DNA from: Sulfurospirillum_A sp029027265
Lineage (GTDB): Bacteria; Campylobacterota; Campylobacteria; Campylobacterales; Sulfurospirillaceae
Direction of reading: 5' to 3'
Assembly (NCBI GenBank): GCA_029027265.1
Contig: CP093061.1
Coordinates: 1,178,001 to 1,242,000 of the forward strand
DNA length: 64,000 bases
Shown here: one piece after another, positions 29,378 to 38,099 of the stretch
Numbering within the stretch: the stretch's first letter is position 1
How the letters are laid out: each line of letters begins with the position of its first letter
Made by a program: the position numbers and the translations under genes
The notes under the pieces: model-generated
Database searches by the model: none
What the model saw: only the letters and a program-made list of their open reading frames with translations
What the model was told of the DNA's origin: nothing

Positions 29378-30660
29378 CTACATGTAACAGTAAAGCAGCA
29401 TTCGAGAAAGCGCAAAGCGTTATTCCTGGTGGAGTTGATTCTCCTGTAAGAGCATTTAAAAGTGTTGGAGGAACTCCAATTTTTATTGACCATGGTGAGG
29501 GTGCATATTTGGTTGATATTGATGGCAATCGTTATGTAGATTTTGTTCAGAGTTGGGGACCGCTTATTTTTGGTCATTGTGATAAAACAATAGAGATTGC
29601 TGTTATGGACGCAGTTACTAAAGGTTTAAGTTTTGGAGCACCAACTGAGGTTGAAACAAAACTTGCTTGTAAAATTTGTGACATGTTTGAAAGCATTGAT
29701 AAAATTAGATTTGTAAGTAGTGGAACAGAAGCTGTAATGAGTGCAATAAGACTTGCTCGTGGATACACAGGACGTGATGATATTTTAAAATTTGAGGGTA
29801 ACTATCATGGACATAGTGATTCTCTTTTAGTTCAAGCTGGAAGTGGTGCTGTGACTTTTGGAACTCCTTCAAGTCCAGGTGTTCCAGCAGATTTGACAAA
29901 ACACACTCTTTTAGCAAAGTACAATGACATTGATAGTGTTAAGAAATGTTTTGAAAATTCTAGTGATATAGCTTGTATTATTCTTGAGCCAATAGCTGGT
30001 AACATGGGCTTTGTTCCAGCTGATGAGAAGTTTTTACAAGAGTTACGCGTTATTTGTGATGAGAATGGAACTCTGTTGATATTTGATGAGGTTATGAGTG
30101 GTTTCAGAGCTTCACTAAAAGGTGCTCAGGGCATTACCTCGGTAGTTCCTGATATGGTGACTTTTGGTAAGGTCATAGGTGGTGGTATGCCTGTTGGAGC
30201 GTTTGGTGGAAAGCTTGATATTATGAATAAACTTAGTCCTGATGGACCAGTTTATCAAGCGGGAACTCTTAGTGGAAACCCTGTAGCAATGCATGCAGGT
30301 ATGGCTTCACTTGAAAAAATACTTAAAGAAAAAGATTTATACGTTGGTTTTGAAGCAAAAGCTAAAAAACTAGTAGAGGGTTTTAAAAGTGCAGCAAAAG
30401 AGAATGGAATTGCATTACAAATAGATGTAAGAGGAAGTATGTTTGGTTTCTTTTTTAATGAAAAGGAAGTCAAGAATTTTGATGATGCACTCAAAAGTGA
30501 TGCAGATACTTTTGCTAAGTTTCATCAAGGTATGTTAAACGAAGGATTTTATTTCGCTTGTAGTCAGTATGAGACAGGATTTATCTGTACTGCTATAACA
30601 GATGAAATGATAGAAGGTTGTATAAAAGCTGCACAAAAAGTTATGAAAGAGATTAAATGA
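29374..30660 (+). CDS. hemL: Glutamate-1-semialdehyde 2,1-aminomutase
   Basis: 428 residues, usual length. PLP-binding Lys266 lies in VTFGKVIGGGMPVGAFGG. Other signatures: IPGGVDSPVRAFKSVGGTP, GNYHGHSDSLLVQAGSG, FDEVMSGFR, YQAGTLSGNPVAM. It converts glutamate-1-semialdehyde to 5-aminolevulinate in the C5 haem pathway. It overlaps the cytochrome c gene and is followed by an intergenic repeat that leads into the AtpZ-like gene. Confidence 0.97.
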   Translation: MTTCNSKAAFEKAQSVIPGGVDSPVRAFKSVGGTPIFIDHGEGAYLVDIDGNRYVDFVQSWGPLIFGHCDKTIEIAVMDAVTKGLSFGAPTEVETKLACKICDMFESIDKIRFVSSGTEAVMSAIRLARGYTGRDDILKFEGNYHGHSDSLLVQAGSGAVTFGTPSSPGVPADLTKHTLLAKYNDIDSVKKCFENSSDIACIILEPIAGNMGFVPADEKFLQELRVICDENGTLLIFDEVMSGFRASLKGAQGITSVVPDMVTFGKVIGGGMPVGAFGGKLDIMNKLSPDGPVYQAGTLSGNPVAMHAGMASLEKILKEKDLYVGFEAKAKKLVEGFKSAAKENGIALQIDVRGSMFGFFFNEKEVKNFDDALKSDADTFAKFHQGMLNEGFYFACSQYETGFICTAITDEMIEGCIKAAQKVMKEIK

Positions 30661-30733
30661 AAATTCTTTGCAAAGCAAAAGCTTTAGTGAAAGGAATTTT
30701 TTCTGAACGTGTTCAGGAAAAAGGAGAAATTAA
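30661..30733 (+). repeat. Intergenic hairpin repeat carrying the ribosome binding site (copy A)
   Basis: Fills the whole gap from the hemL stop to the next ATG. First part: AATTCTTTGCAAAGCAAAAG, CTTTAGTGAAAGGAATTTT. Second part: the hairpin CTGAACGTGTTCAG, then AAAAAGGAGAAATTAA and the ATG. The same layout is found at 36038, 47351, 48497, 55772 and, on the minus strand, 32209. Confidence 0.8.
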
Positions 30734-31021
30734 ATGAGTACAGAAGAGAAACCAAAATATGCCAAGTTAGTTGAGGGTGCTGATGGACTCTCTTTAGGAA
30801 TTTCTATAGTTGTAGCAATTCTTCTTGGAGTTGGTGCAGGTATGCTTATGAAAAGCTCTTTTGGTTATGATTGGTTGCTTTGGATGGGTGTTACTTGGGG
30901 AGTTGGAGGAGCTATTATGAATGTTTATAAAGCTTACAAAAAACAGGTAGAGTCATATGCTGAGTTTAAAGATGATGTTCGTTATAAAAAGTATGAAAAT
31001 CAGGATGATGATGACGAGTAA
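30734..31021 (+). CDS. AtpZ/AtpI-like two-helix membrane protein
   Basis: 95 residues with two membrane helices (SLGISIVVAILLGVGAGMLM and WLLWMGVTWGVGGAIMNVYK) and an acidic tail (DDDDE). This layout matches AtpZ/AtpI, small helper proteins of F-type ATP synthase or Mg/Ca handling; no ATP synthase genes are in the window. Start set by the AAGGAGAAATTAA of the repeat. Its end overlaps the next gene. Confidence 0.7.
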   Translation: MSTEEKPKYAKLVEGADGLSLGISIVVAILLGVGAGMLMKSSFGYDWLLWMGVTWGVGGAIMNVYKAYKKQVESYAEFKDDVRYKKYENQDDDDE

Positions 31022-31532
31022 AATTTCATTTGTCTATCTTGGAGCAAGTATATTTTTAATCTTGCTCTCTTTGTTCATGGGAGGAGAGTGGCTTATAAAT
31101 ACACAAGTTGCTTTTATTTGCTCTATGATTATCATATTTGCCTCTTTTTTATCGTACAAAGGTATGATAGATAGAAGTATTGAAAATGGTGAGATTCCTG
31201 ATGAGGTTGATGAGTTAGATAAAATTGATGATAAATTTGGTCTTTTTAGAGAAGATGAAAATATGGAAGCCAAAGAGTTAAGTAAAGAGGAGTTTGTGAA
31301 GCTATATAAGCAGGAGAGAAAGAGGGGTGTTGGCATAAAACAGACTTTTTCAAATCTTTTTAAGAGTGGAAGAGGGGTATTTAACCCTTTTAGGCTCATT
31401 GCCTATGCTTTTCTTTGTGTAGCTATGCTTTTTCTTATTAGAAATGAGTTGTTTTCTGCAATACCTTTTTTAGTAGGGGTAGGAGCTGTTCCAATTTCAA
31501 GTCTAGTATTAGGTCTTTTTCTTAGAAAGTGA
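31011..31532 (+). CDS. Membrane protein of unknown function
   Basis: I place the start at the ATG 31011 (MTSKISFVYLG), overlapping the previous stop by 11 bp with AGGA just upstream; an earlier in-frame ATG at 30957 would read through the preceding gene and is less likely. 173 residues: two helices at the start (ISFVYLGASIFLILLSLFMG; VAFICSMIIIFASFLS), a charged middle (~60-110) and two C-terminal helices. Not recognised; probably co-transcribed with the AtpZ-like gene. It converges with the next gene, overlapping 11 bp. Confidence 0.75.
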   Translation: MTSKISFVYLGASIFLILLSLFMGGEWLINTQVAFICSMIIIFASFLSYKGMIDRSIENGEIPDEVDELDKIDDKFGLFREDENMEAKELSKEEFVKLYKQERKRGVGIKQTFSNLFKSGRGVFNPFRLIAYAFLCVAMLFLIRNELFSAIPFLVGVGAVPISSLVLGLFLRK

Positions 31533-32208
31533 CCATAGCAGAGCTAATAGTAGTAGAGTTTTCATGAAATCTTACTATGGTATTGCTCTTTAACGCTATA
31601 AGTTCAATATCTTTTTCATAGCTACCATCTCTATAATCAGTTGTTACATGTATAGAAAAAATAGGGTATTTTTTATCATTTTGTTTTATATGTTCACCTG
31701 TAAGTAGGGACAGTTTTGTTTTTATTAAAGTAGCTAATGTGTGAGATTGATAGATTTTATCTAGTAATTTTGTAAAGTTATGTATTTGCAGTTTAATATC
31801 TGGAAAAGTTAGATCAAACTCTTTTATAAATTCTGCCTTACATCTTGTGCTTGACGCACTTATGCATAAGTCTAATAGAGCGTATATATTTACACTCTCT
31901 CCATTTTCTTCTATGTTTATAAATTTTTTTGCAGCAGTTTTGTATAGTTTTATACCTATCTTTTCTTCATCAATATAACCAACTGTAATAGCATAAAATT
32001 TGTATGAACCAAAAGTTAAATCTAGAACAGTTGTTTTAAATCCATATGAGTGGCTAGCATATGCCCCAGTTAGTTCAAAAATATCTCTGTTTTGAGCTTC
32101 ACCTAAGAGGTATTGAGCCTCTTGATTAAGTGATTTTACCCTTCCATCTTCACCAAAAATGATAAAAGGATTATAATCATGCTCTATCCATGCTTCGTTA
32201 AAATTCAT
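31522..32208 (-). CDS. PAS-like domain protein of unknown function
   Basis: The start is taken at 32208 (MNFNEAWIEHDYNPF) because AAGGAGACATGAAA places the Shine-Dalgarno 8 bases away, as in the flgG copy of the repeat; an ATG at 32214 is too close and one at 32244 lies within the repeat. 228 residues. The N-terminus (NPFIIFGEDGRVKSLNQEAQYLLG) looks like a PAS sensor fold; the rest is unrecognised. No kinase or output domain is seen. It follows rpoD on the same strand. Confidence 0.7.
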   Translation of the reverse strand: MNFNEAWIEHDYNPFIIFGEDGRVKSLNQEAQYLLGEAQNRDIFELTGAYASHSYGFKTTVLDLTFGSYKFYAITVGYIDEEKIGIKLYKTAAKKFINIEENGESVNIYALLDLCISASSTRCKAEFIKEFDLTFPDIKLQIHNFTKLLDKIYQSHTLATLIKTKLSLLTGEHIKQNDKKYPIFSIHVTTDYRDGSYEKDIELIALKSNTIVRFHENSTTISSAMVTF

Positions 32209-32328
32209 TTTCATGTCTCCTTTTTCCTGAACAAAGTCCAGCAAAAATTCCTCTCACTTTTGTGAAATGAAACGGTTGTGCAACAATCACTCTCTTTGAG
32301 AAAGCTAATGCTTCGCATAGAATTTTAT
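32209..32328 (-). repeat. Intergenic hairpin repeat with ribosome binding site (copy F) containing a 43-bp insert
   Basis: Read on the minus strand after the rpoD stop: AATTCTATGCGAAGCATTAG, CTT, then a 43-bp block (32301-32259), then AGTGAGAGGAATTTTTGC, the hairpin CTGGACTTTGTTCAG and AAAAAGGAGACATGAAA before ATG. Without the block it aligns with copy A. The block itself recurs in the IS3 gene at 63413. Confidence 0.8.
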
Positions 32329-34161
32329 TTAACTTTCTATGTAGTTCTTTAGTTTACGTCCAACTTTTGGGTGCTTAAGTTTTTTGATAGCTGAGCTTTC
32401 TATTTGACGTACTCTTTCTCTTGTTACGTTGAGTTCTTTTCCTATCTCTTCAAGAGTTCTGTCACTCTCATCAAACATAAGTCCAAATCTCATTCTAATA
32501 ACTGCTTTTTCTCTGTCATTTAGTTGGTCAAGTACATCGTCTATCTGATCTTTAAGATCATTTTTAAGCATGAAGTCCATAGGAGATATAGAGTTTTTAT
32601 CTTCTACAAAGTCACCAAACTTGCCATCATCTTCATTTCCAATAGGAGCTTCAAGAGAAATTGGTTCTTTTGTAATTTTTATAACGTTTTTAACTTTATC
32701 AACACTTAGTCCAACTTCTTCTGCAATTGTATCAATATCTGGTTCTTTTCCCTCTTCTTGAAGGTGTTTACGGATTATTTTATTGATTCTGTTTATTGTC
32801 TCTATCATGTGTATTGGTATACGGATAGTTCTTGCTTGGTCTGCAATAGCACGACTAATGGCTTGACGAATCCACCACGTAGCATAAGTAGAAAACTTAT
32901 AGCCTTTTTTATACTCAAACTTATCTACGGCTTTCATAAGACCTATGTTTCCCTCTTGGATAAGGTCAAGGAAAGGCAAACCTCTGTTTGTATAACGTTT
33001 AGCAATAGAAACAACTAAGCGTAGGTTTGATTTTGCCATACGAGTTTTTGACTCATCTGCAATTTTCTTACCACGTTTAATTTGCTCTACAATCTCTTTA
33101 AGTACTTCAGGGTCTAGATTAAAACTCTCTTTACTAGCCTCTTTTGTTTGAAAAAGCTTTTTTATCTCTACATAAGTAGAAACCATAGTTGCTTCAGGAA
33201 CTAAACCTGTAATCTCATCTTTATTTAAATCTATAATTTTTTCTAAAAGTTTATCGTGATTTTTCTTTAGAGTATCGTTAAAAAGAGGTAATCTATACTC
33301 TAATCTTTTCAGTTCTTTATCAAACTCATCATCACTTTTTAGTGAAGTTTCCATAGATCTTACAAGTTCATTAATAAGTTTACTTGTAGGACCTAATTCA
33401 AGAAGCATCTCTTTTAGTATTTTTTTCTTAAAAGCAACAGTTATATCATATATTGCTTTTGCCTCTTCATCTTCCATGTCCTCTGGAACTTTAGCAATAG
33501 TTTTAAGCCAATCTTTTTTTGCTTTTTCTAGTGCCTTAAAGCTGGTTAATACTTTCTCGGTTCTTTTATTGTCTTTTTTGGTAGCTTTCTTTTCGCTTTT
33601 TTCACCATCTTCACTATCGTCTGAACCTTCTTCATCATCTTCAAAGTTTCTAAATAGCTCTTTTACGCGACGCTCTCTATTTATGAGTGCTTCCTTGTAG
33701 TCAATAATAAAATCTATGAGGTATGGAACAGAACAAAATGCATCGATGATAATATCTTCACCAAATTCTATTTTTTTGCTAATTTCTATCTCTTCTTCTT
33801 TTGTTAAAAGTGAGATAAGACCCATTTCTCTTAGGTACATTCTAACAGGACTATCACTTCTAGACCACTCTAAAAGTTCTTTATCACCTGCTAAGTCAAA
33901 CTCTTTGTCTAGTGCTTCTTCTTGTAGCTTTTTTGCTTCTTCAGCTCTTTTTAATGCTTCTTCTAAGTTTCTTAGTTTTGCTAGTTCAGCTGAAGTGATA
34001 AGCGTGATTTTGTATTTTTTTATCAGTGTTGTCATTTTTTTGACATTTGATGCTGTTGGTTGTTTTATAAAGAGTGACATAACTTTTTCGTAAGTTACAT
34101 TACCTTTTTCATTTTCTTTAAATAGCTCTTCTAAGTTTGTATAAAGCTCTTTTGTTGACAT
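32329..34161 (-). CDS. rpoD: Primary sigma factor (sigma-70)
   Basis: 610 residues. An acidic N-terminal region 1.1; region 1.2 (SDSPVRMYLREMG); a non-conserved insert with a Glu/Asp/Ser-rich stretch; region 2 (LRLVVSIAKRYTNRGLPFLD, FEYKKGYKFSTYATWWIRQA); region 3; region 4 with the -35-binding helix (TLEEIGKELNVTRERVRQIE). It directs RNA polymerase to housekeeping promoters. Full length and intact. Confidence 0.97.
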   Translation of the reverse strand: MSTKELYTNLEELFKENEKGNVTYEKVMSLFIKQPTASNVKKMTTLIKKYKITLITSAELAKLRNLEEALKRAEEAKKLQEEALDKEFDLAGDKELLEWSRSDSPVRMYLREMGLISLLTKEEEIEISKKIEFGEDIIIDAFCSVPYLIDFIIDYKEALINRERRVKELFRNFEDDEEGSDDSEDGEKSEKKATKKDNKRTEKVLTSFKALEKAKKDWLKTIAKVPEDMEDEEAKAIYDITVAFKKKILKEMLLELGPTSKLINELVRSMETSLKSDDEFDKELKRLEYRLPLFNDTLKKNHDKLLEKIIDLNKDEITGLVPEATMVSTYVEIKKLFQTKEASKESFNLDPEVLKEIVEQIKRGKKIADESKTRMAKSNLRLVVSIAKRYTNRGLPFLDLIQEGNIGLMKAVDKFEYKKGYKFSTYATWWIRQAISRAIADQARTIRIPIHMIETINRINKIIRKHLQEEGKEPDIDTIAEEVGLSVDKVKNVIKITKEPISLEAPIGNEDDGKFGDFVEDKNSISPMDFMLKNDLKDQIDDVLDQLNDREKAVIRMRFGLMFDESDRTLEEIGKELNVTRERVRQIESSAIKKLKHPKVGRKLKNYIES

Positions 34162-34255
34162 AAATATTGCTCCTAAATCTGTGTGTGAAAAAGGTATGTA
34201 TTATACTGAAATAAGTTTAAAATACAATTAAGTTAATTTTTTTGTATTAGGCAAA

Positions 34256-35041
34256 TTATTTGTAATTTTTAACTGATAATATAGCACCTTTAAAATACTT
34301 TGCAAATATGAGATCATATGGTGAAGGATTATTTTCTTTTTTTTCTTTTAATTGTTCCAGTCCATTTTGTAATGTTTTTATTATGATCTTTGGCATACTC
34401 TTATGTGCTGCTATATAGTAATCGGTTTTTTTTAGAATATATACGATTTCATAATCGTTGACATTTTTTCCTTGTTTAACTAAATCATAAACGAATGGAA
34501 GATCAGTGCATATAAGGGCATCAATTCTACCATATTCAAGCATTCTGTAACCTTGTTTTGGTGTAGAAAGTCTGCTAACATTAGACAAGTCCCCTCCTAG
34601 TTTAATAAAAGCTCTTTCAGCTGAAGTATTTTTACTGCTAGCAAAATCAAATTTTTTGATATCATCTAAATTTTTAATTGAAATTGTATCTTTTTTTGCG
34701 ACAATGACAAGTCTTACATTAGCAATAGGTCCTATCCATTGGAATAATTCTTCTCTTTCTGGTATCCTAGATGCTGTGATGAGTAAAGAATTTGGAGTGA
34801 CTATGGCTTGGCTAAATACTGAGCTCCAACTATTAAGTTCAATCTCTTTTGCATCAAAATGAAAATCTTCCTTTTTAAATATATCTTCCAATATTTTTAC
34901 AGTAATGCCAGAAGGAGAACCTTTATGCATAAAATTAAAAGGTGCATTTTTTCCAGCAAATATAGGAATATTTTTTGCCTCAATGGTAGTTGTTGACAAA
35001 GACAATAAGATGATGAGTGTATAAAAATAATATTTGTACAT
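34256..35041 (-). CDS. Periplasmic solute-binding protein, SBP_bac_3 type
   Basis: 261 residues with a signal peptide (FYTLIILLSLSTTTIEA) and a family-3 solute-binding fold: NAPFNFMHKGSPSGITVKIL, SLLITASRIPEREELFQWIG, RMLEYGRIDALICTDLPFVY. No permease or ATPase gene is adjacent, so it may act alone as a sensor-type binding protein or with distant partners. Ligand not predictable. Its start region diverges from flgF. Confidence 0.85.
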   Translation of the reverse strand: MYKYYFYTLIILLSLSTTTIEAKNIPIFAGKNAPFNFMHKGSPSGITVKILEDIFKKEDFHFDAKEIELNSWSSVFSQAIVTPNSLLITASRIPEREELFQWIGPIANVRLVIVAKKDTISIKNLDDIKKFDFASSKNTSAERAFIKLGGDLSNVSRLSTPKQGYRMLEYGRIDALICTDLPFVYDLVKQGKNVNDYEIVYILKKTDYYIAAHKSMPKIIIKTLQNGLEQLKEKKENNPSPYDLIFAKYFKGAILSVKNYK

Positions 35042-35160
35042 ATTTTTTATTTCCTAATTTTTTTATACATTCTACCATATAAAAAAGATTTATTTATAAC
35101 TTTTTTAAAAAAATAAAAAATTAACATTAATTGCTCTAATTTACATCTGATAAAATTAGA

Positions 35161-35177
35161 TGGAACACTAGTTGCTT
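35161..35177 (+). promoter_or_regulatory. Sigma-54 (RpoN) promoter of flgF-flgG
   Basis: TGGAACACTAGTTGCTT has GG and GC elements exactly 12 bases apart, the -24/-12 spacing of RpoN promoters, and the GGAA-TTGCT form known for Campylobacter middle flagellar genes. It lies 30 bases before the flgF ATG. RpoN with FlgR control is inferred from the family pattern. Confidence 0.8.
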
Positions 35178-35206
35178 TGTTTTAAGAAGACAATAAAGGA
35201 AAATTG

Positions 35207-36037
35207 ATGCAGAATGGATTTTACACTACTACCGGAGCTATGGTAACTCAGTTTAATAGACTTGATGTTATAACAAATAACTTAGCCAATGTTAATACAA
35301 ATGCATTTAAACGTGATGATGTTGTTATAGGTGATTTTAAGAGAATTTTTCAAGAGACTCAAGAAGAGATGCCTATAAAGAATCACACAAAAGAGGCTGC
35401 AAAGTTTCTTAATGCTTCCATTGATAGAGTTCCACAAATAAGTGAACAATATGTAGAGTTCAAACAAGGTGGACTTAAATCTACTGGAAATCCACTTGAT
35501 TTTGCACTCAAACGTGCAGATGTATTTTTCATGGTAGATACTCCTGATGGCATTAGATTGACTCAAAATGGTTCATTTGTTATAAATAACGATGGAATAC
35601 TTACAACAAAACAGGGTTATGCCGTACTTTCTTCAACTTTTTTTCAAAATGGACAGTACATAAAAGTGGAACCAAATAGCACTTTTACTGTAGATAAAGC
35701 AGGTAATATATACTCTGTAAATCTCCAAGAAGGATTTGAAGAGGGTGAGATTCCTTTGGGTAGACTTTTTATTGCTCAAAGTGATGATATAAAGTCACTT
35801 ACAAAAGAGGGAACAAACCTTTATAAATTTAATGACATAAAAGATTTTAAAGATTTAAAAAATTCAGATGTTATTGCACAAGGTTTTTTAGAAACCAGTA
35901 ACGTAAATCCAGTAAGAGAGATGGTAGCGCTGATTGAAGCTCACAGAATGGTTGAGATGTATCAAAAAGTGATGACTTCGCACATGAATGACCTCAACAA
36001 TGACGCAATAAATAAATTAGCACAAACAAGAGCTTAA
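35207..36037 (+). CDS. flgF: Flagellar basal-body rod protein, FlgF/FlgG2-type
   Basis: 276 residues. The start is ATG 35207 (MQNGFYTTTGAMVTQFNRLD) with AAAGGA 6 bases upstream, not the TTG three bases earlier. Rod-protein hallmarks: DVITNNLANVNTNAFKRDD near the N-terminus, and a C-terminal SNVNPVREMVALIEAHRMVE heptad. Forms the proximal rod of the flagellum in the periplasm. Followed by flgG after a repeat. Confidence 0.92.
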   Translation: MQNGFYTTTGAMVTQFNRLDVITNNLANVNTNAFKRDDVVIGDFKRIFQETQEEMPIKNHTKEAAKFLNASIDRVPQISEQYVEFKQGGLKSTGNPLDFALKRADVFFMVDTPDGIRLTQNGSFVINNDGILTTKQGYAVLSSTFFQNGQYIKVEPNSTFTVDKAGNIYSVNLQEGFEEGEIPLGRLFIAQSDDIKSLTKEGTNLYKFNDIKDFKDLKNSDVIAQGFLETSNVNPVREMVALIEAHRMVEMYQKVMTSHMNDLNNDAINKLAQTRA

Positions 36038-36113
36038 AAATTAAAATGAAAGATTTCTTCACAAGTGAAAGGAATTTTACTTGGGCTTTGCTCAAGTTAA
36101 AGGAGACATAAAA
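36038..36113 (+). repeat. Intergenic hairpin repeat with ribosome binding site (copy B)
   Basis: Between the flgF stop and the flgG ATG: AGTGAAAGGAATTTT, then the hairpin ACTTGGGCTTTGCTCAAGT (8 pairs, 3-base loop), then TAAAGGAGACATAAAA and ATG. The Shine-Dalgarno begins two or three bases after the stem. Confidence 0.85.
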
Positions 36114-36902
36114 ATGATACGTTCACTTTATACAGCTGCAACAGGCATGATTGCACAACAAACACAAATAGATGTAACTTCAAACAACATTGCAAACGTA
36201 AATACTATTGGTTATAAAAAACAACGTGCAGAATTTGCTGATTTAATGTACCAAACTATGGAGTATGCAGGAACTTCAACAAGTTCTACAACAGTATCTC
36301 CAACAGGAATTGAAGTAGGTCTTGGTGCTCGTCCAACGGCGATAGCAAAACAGTTTACTCAAGGTAACTTTAAAAAGACAGGAAATGACCTTGATATGGC
36401 AATAACAGGAAAAGGTTTTTTTCAAATTCAACTTCCTAATGGAACAACAGCTTATACAAGAAATGGTTCATTTAAACTAGATAGTGAAGGAAGTATAGTA
36501 AACTCAGATGGTTATAGAATGCTTCCAGAAGTGACAGTTCCTGAAGATGCTACGCATATTTCAATTGGAACAGATGGAACTATATCGGTACTTCAAGCAG
36601 GTCAAACTGAGATGACGGAGATTGGTCAGATTGAACTTGCCAATTTTATCAATCCTGCAGGTCTTCACTCTTTAGGAGATAATAACTTTTTAAATACATC
36701 TGCTTCAGGTGACGTTATTACAGGAACTCCAGGACTTGAGGGAATGGGTCAAACAAGACAACAATTTGTTGAAATGAGTAACGTTCAACTTGTTGAAGAG
36801 ATGACAGATCTTATTACAGGTCAACGTGCTTATGAAGCAAACTCAAAAGCTATTGTAACAAGTGATGAAATGCTCCAAACAGTAAATCAACTTAAGCGAT
36901 AG
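36114..36902 (+). CDS. flgG: Flagellar distal rod protein
   Basis: 262 residues, start ATG 36114 (MIRSLYTAATGMIAQQ) fixed by AGGAGACATAAAA; an upstream ATG at 36081 lies within the repeat. Motifs: DVTSNNIANVNTIGYKKQRA, TGNDLDMAITGKGFFQIQL, and VEEMTDLITGQRAYEANSKA at the C-terminus. Builds the distal rod through the peptidoglycan and outer membrane. Confidence 0.97.
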   Translation: MIRSLYTAATGMIAQQTQIDVTSNNIANVNTIGYKKQRAEFADLMYQTMEYAGTSTSSTTVSPTGIEVGLGARPTAIAKQFTQGNFKKTGNDLDMAITGKGFFQIQLPNGTTAYTRNGSFKLDSEGSIVNSDGYRMLPEVTVPEDATHISIGTDGTISVLQAGQTEMTEIGQIELANFINPAGLHSLGDNNFLNTSASGDVITGTPGLEGMGQTRQQFVEMSNVQLVEEMTDLITGQRAYEANSKAIVTSDEMLQTVNQLKR

Positions 36903-36910
36903 GAAATAAT

Positions 36911-37069
36911 ATGCTTATATTAGTTCCTATATTTGTAATTATTATGATTATATTTGCTATAGATTTAATATATTTTGAAGATGTTAAACCAACAAATAAA
37001 CCTATTGAAAAAACAGTAGAAAAAGCAGATAATCGAAAAAATTATGTTAACAAATACCTAAAACAGTGA
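36911..37069 (+). CDS. Short single-helix membrane protein
   Basis: 52 residues. AGGA stands 7 bases before ATG. One membrane helix (LILVPIFVIIMIIFAIDLIY) and a charged tail ending NKYLKQ. It lies tightly between flgG and azlC, and its stop overlaps the GTG of azlC (GTGA). Function unknown; could be a small membrane protein coupled to azlCD. Confidence 0.65.
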   Translation: MLILVPIFVIIMIIFAIDLIYFEDVKPTNKPIEKTVEKADNRKNYVNKYLKQ

Positions 37070-37737
37070 GTTTTTTTTCTATTTTTAGGATGACCATACC
37101 AGTCTTAATGGGTTATTTACCATTGGGAATGGCATTTGGTCTTTTACTTTCAAAACTTCTTATACCTTGGTACTATGCTTTTTTTATGTCACTTTTTATT
37201 TTTGCAGGTGCTGGGCAGTTTTTGCTTCTGGGTTTATTTGCTTCACAAGCAACTATACTTGAAATAGGAGTTGCTACTTTCCTTTTGAACCTAAGACATA
37301 CTTTTTATGGTCTATCAATGCTAAGTGCTCTAAAAAACTTTAGTTGGAAAAAACACTATATTATATTTGGACTTACCGATGAAACTTTTGCACTTTTAAA
37401 GACAAATGAAGTCAAAGAAGAGGAGAGAGAAAGAGTATACCTCATAATTACAGCCCTTAATCAGAGTTATTGGATAATGGGAAGTGTCATAGGTGCTGTT
37501 TTGGGTAACATAGTTCCATTTGATTACAGAGGAATTGAGTTCTCTTTAACTGCTCTGTTTGTAGTATTGTCTATTGATTTATATAACAAAAGCAGACAAC
37601 ATAAACCATTTTTAATCTCTATTGTTATTGGTTTTGCAGGAATGCTGGTATTTCCAAGTGACAAAATGCTTATTCTCTCTTTAAGTATGGCAGCTGTTGT
37701 ACTAATACTTTTTAAAAAGGCGTTAGAAGATGGATAG
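37066..37737 (+). CDS. azlC: AzlC-family branched-chain amino acid exporter, large subunit
   Basis: 223 residues from a GTG start at 37066 that overlaps the upstream stop. Family pattern: PVLMGYLPLGMAFGLLLSK, GAGQFLLLGLFASQA, LNLRHTFYGLSML, FGLTDETFALL. Inner membrane permease that works with the AzlD partner encoded next (8-bp overlap). Substrate (branched-chain amino acids) is by family. Confidence 0.92.
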   Translation: MSFFSIFRMTIPVLMGYLPLGMAFGLLLSKLLIPWYYAFFMSLFIFAGAGQFLLLGLFASQATILEIGVATFLLNLRHTFYGLSMLSALKNFSWKKHYIIFGLTDETFALLKTNEVKEEERERVYLIITALNQSYWIMGSVIGAVLGNIVPFDYRGIEFSLTALFVVLSIDLYNKSRQHKPFLISIVIGFAGMLVFPSDKMLILSLSMAAVVLILFKKALEDG

Positions 37738-38062
37738 TAATTACCTAATTTCTGGAATTGTTATAGCTTCTATTTTGACTTACATAACAAGAATAATTCC
37801 ATTTATATTTTTTAGAAAAAAAGAGCCATCTGCAACCATAAAGTACATTGAGTGGAATATGCCTGTTATGATTATGGTAATACTTGTGTTTTATGCACTT
37901 AAAGATGTACCTTGGGGAGTTTATCCTTACGGCATAGCTGAAATGGTTGGTGTAGCAATTGCAGGGTCTTTACATGTAAGGTATAAAAATGCACTTTTGA
38001 GCATATTTGTAGCTACTATTGTTTACATGTTCTTGATTCAAAAAATGTTTACCAACGGTTGA
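37730..38062 (+). CDS. azlD: AzlD-family small subunit of branched-chain amino acid exporter
   Basis: 110 residues, three or four membrane helices: LTYITRIIPFIFFRKKEPS, EWNMPVMIMVILVFYALKDV, GVAIAGSLHVRYKNALLSI. Overlaps azlC by 8 bp, as is usual for the pair. Confidence 0.9.
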   Translation: MDSNYLISGIVIASILTYITRIIPFIFFRKKEPSATIKYIEWNMPVMIMVILVFYALKDVPWGVYPYGIAEMVGVAIAGSLHVRYKNALLSIFVATIVYMFLIQKMFTNG

Positions 38063-38099
38063 AGATTTGGGAGTATAATTTTCATATTAAAGGATTGAT

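Noticed and set aside
36081..36113. Earlier ATG for flgG
   Set aside because: It lies inside the intergenic repeat; the Shine-Dalgarno fits ATG 36114.
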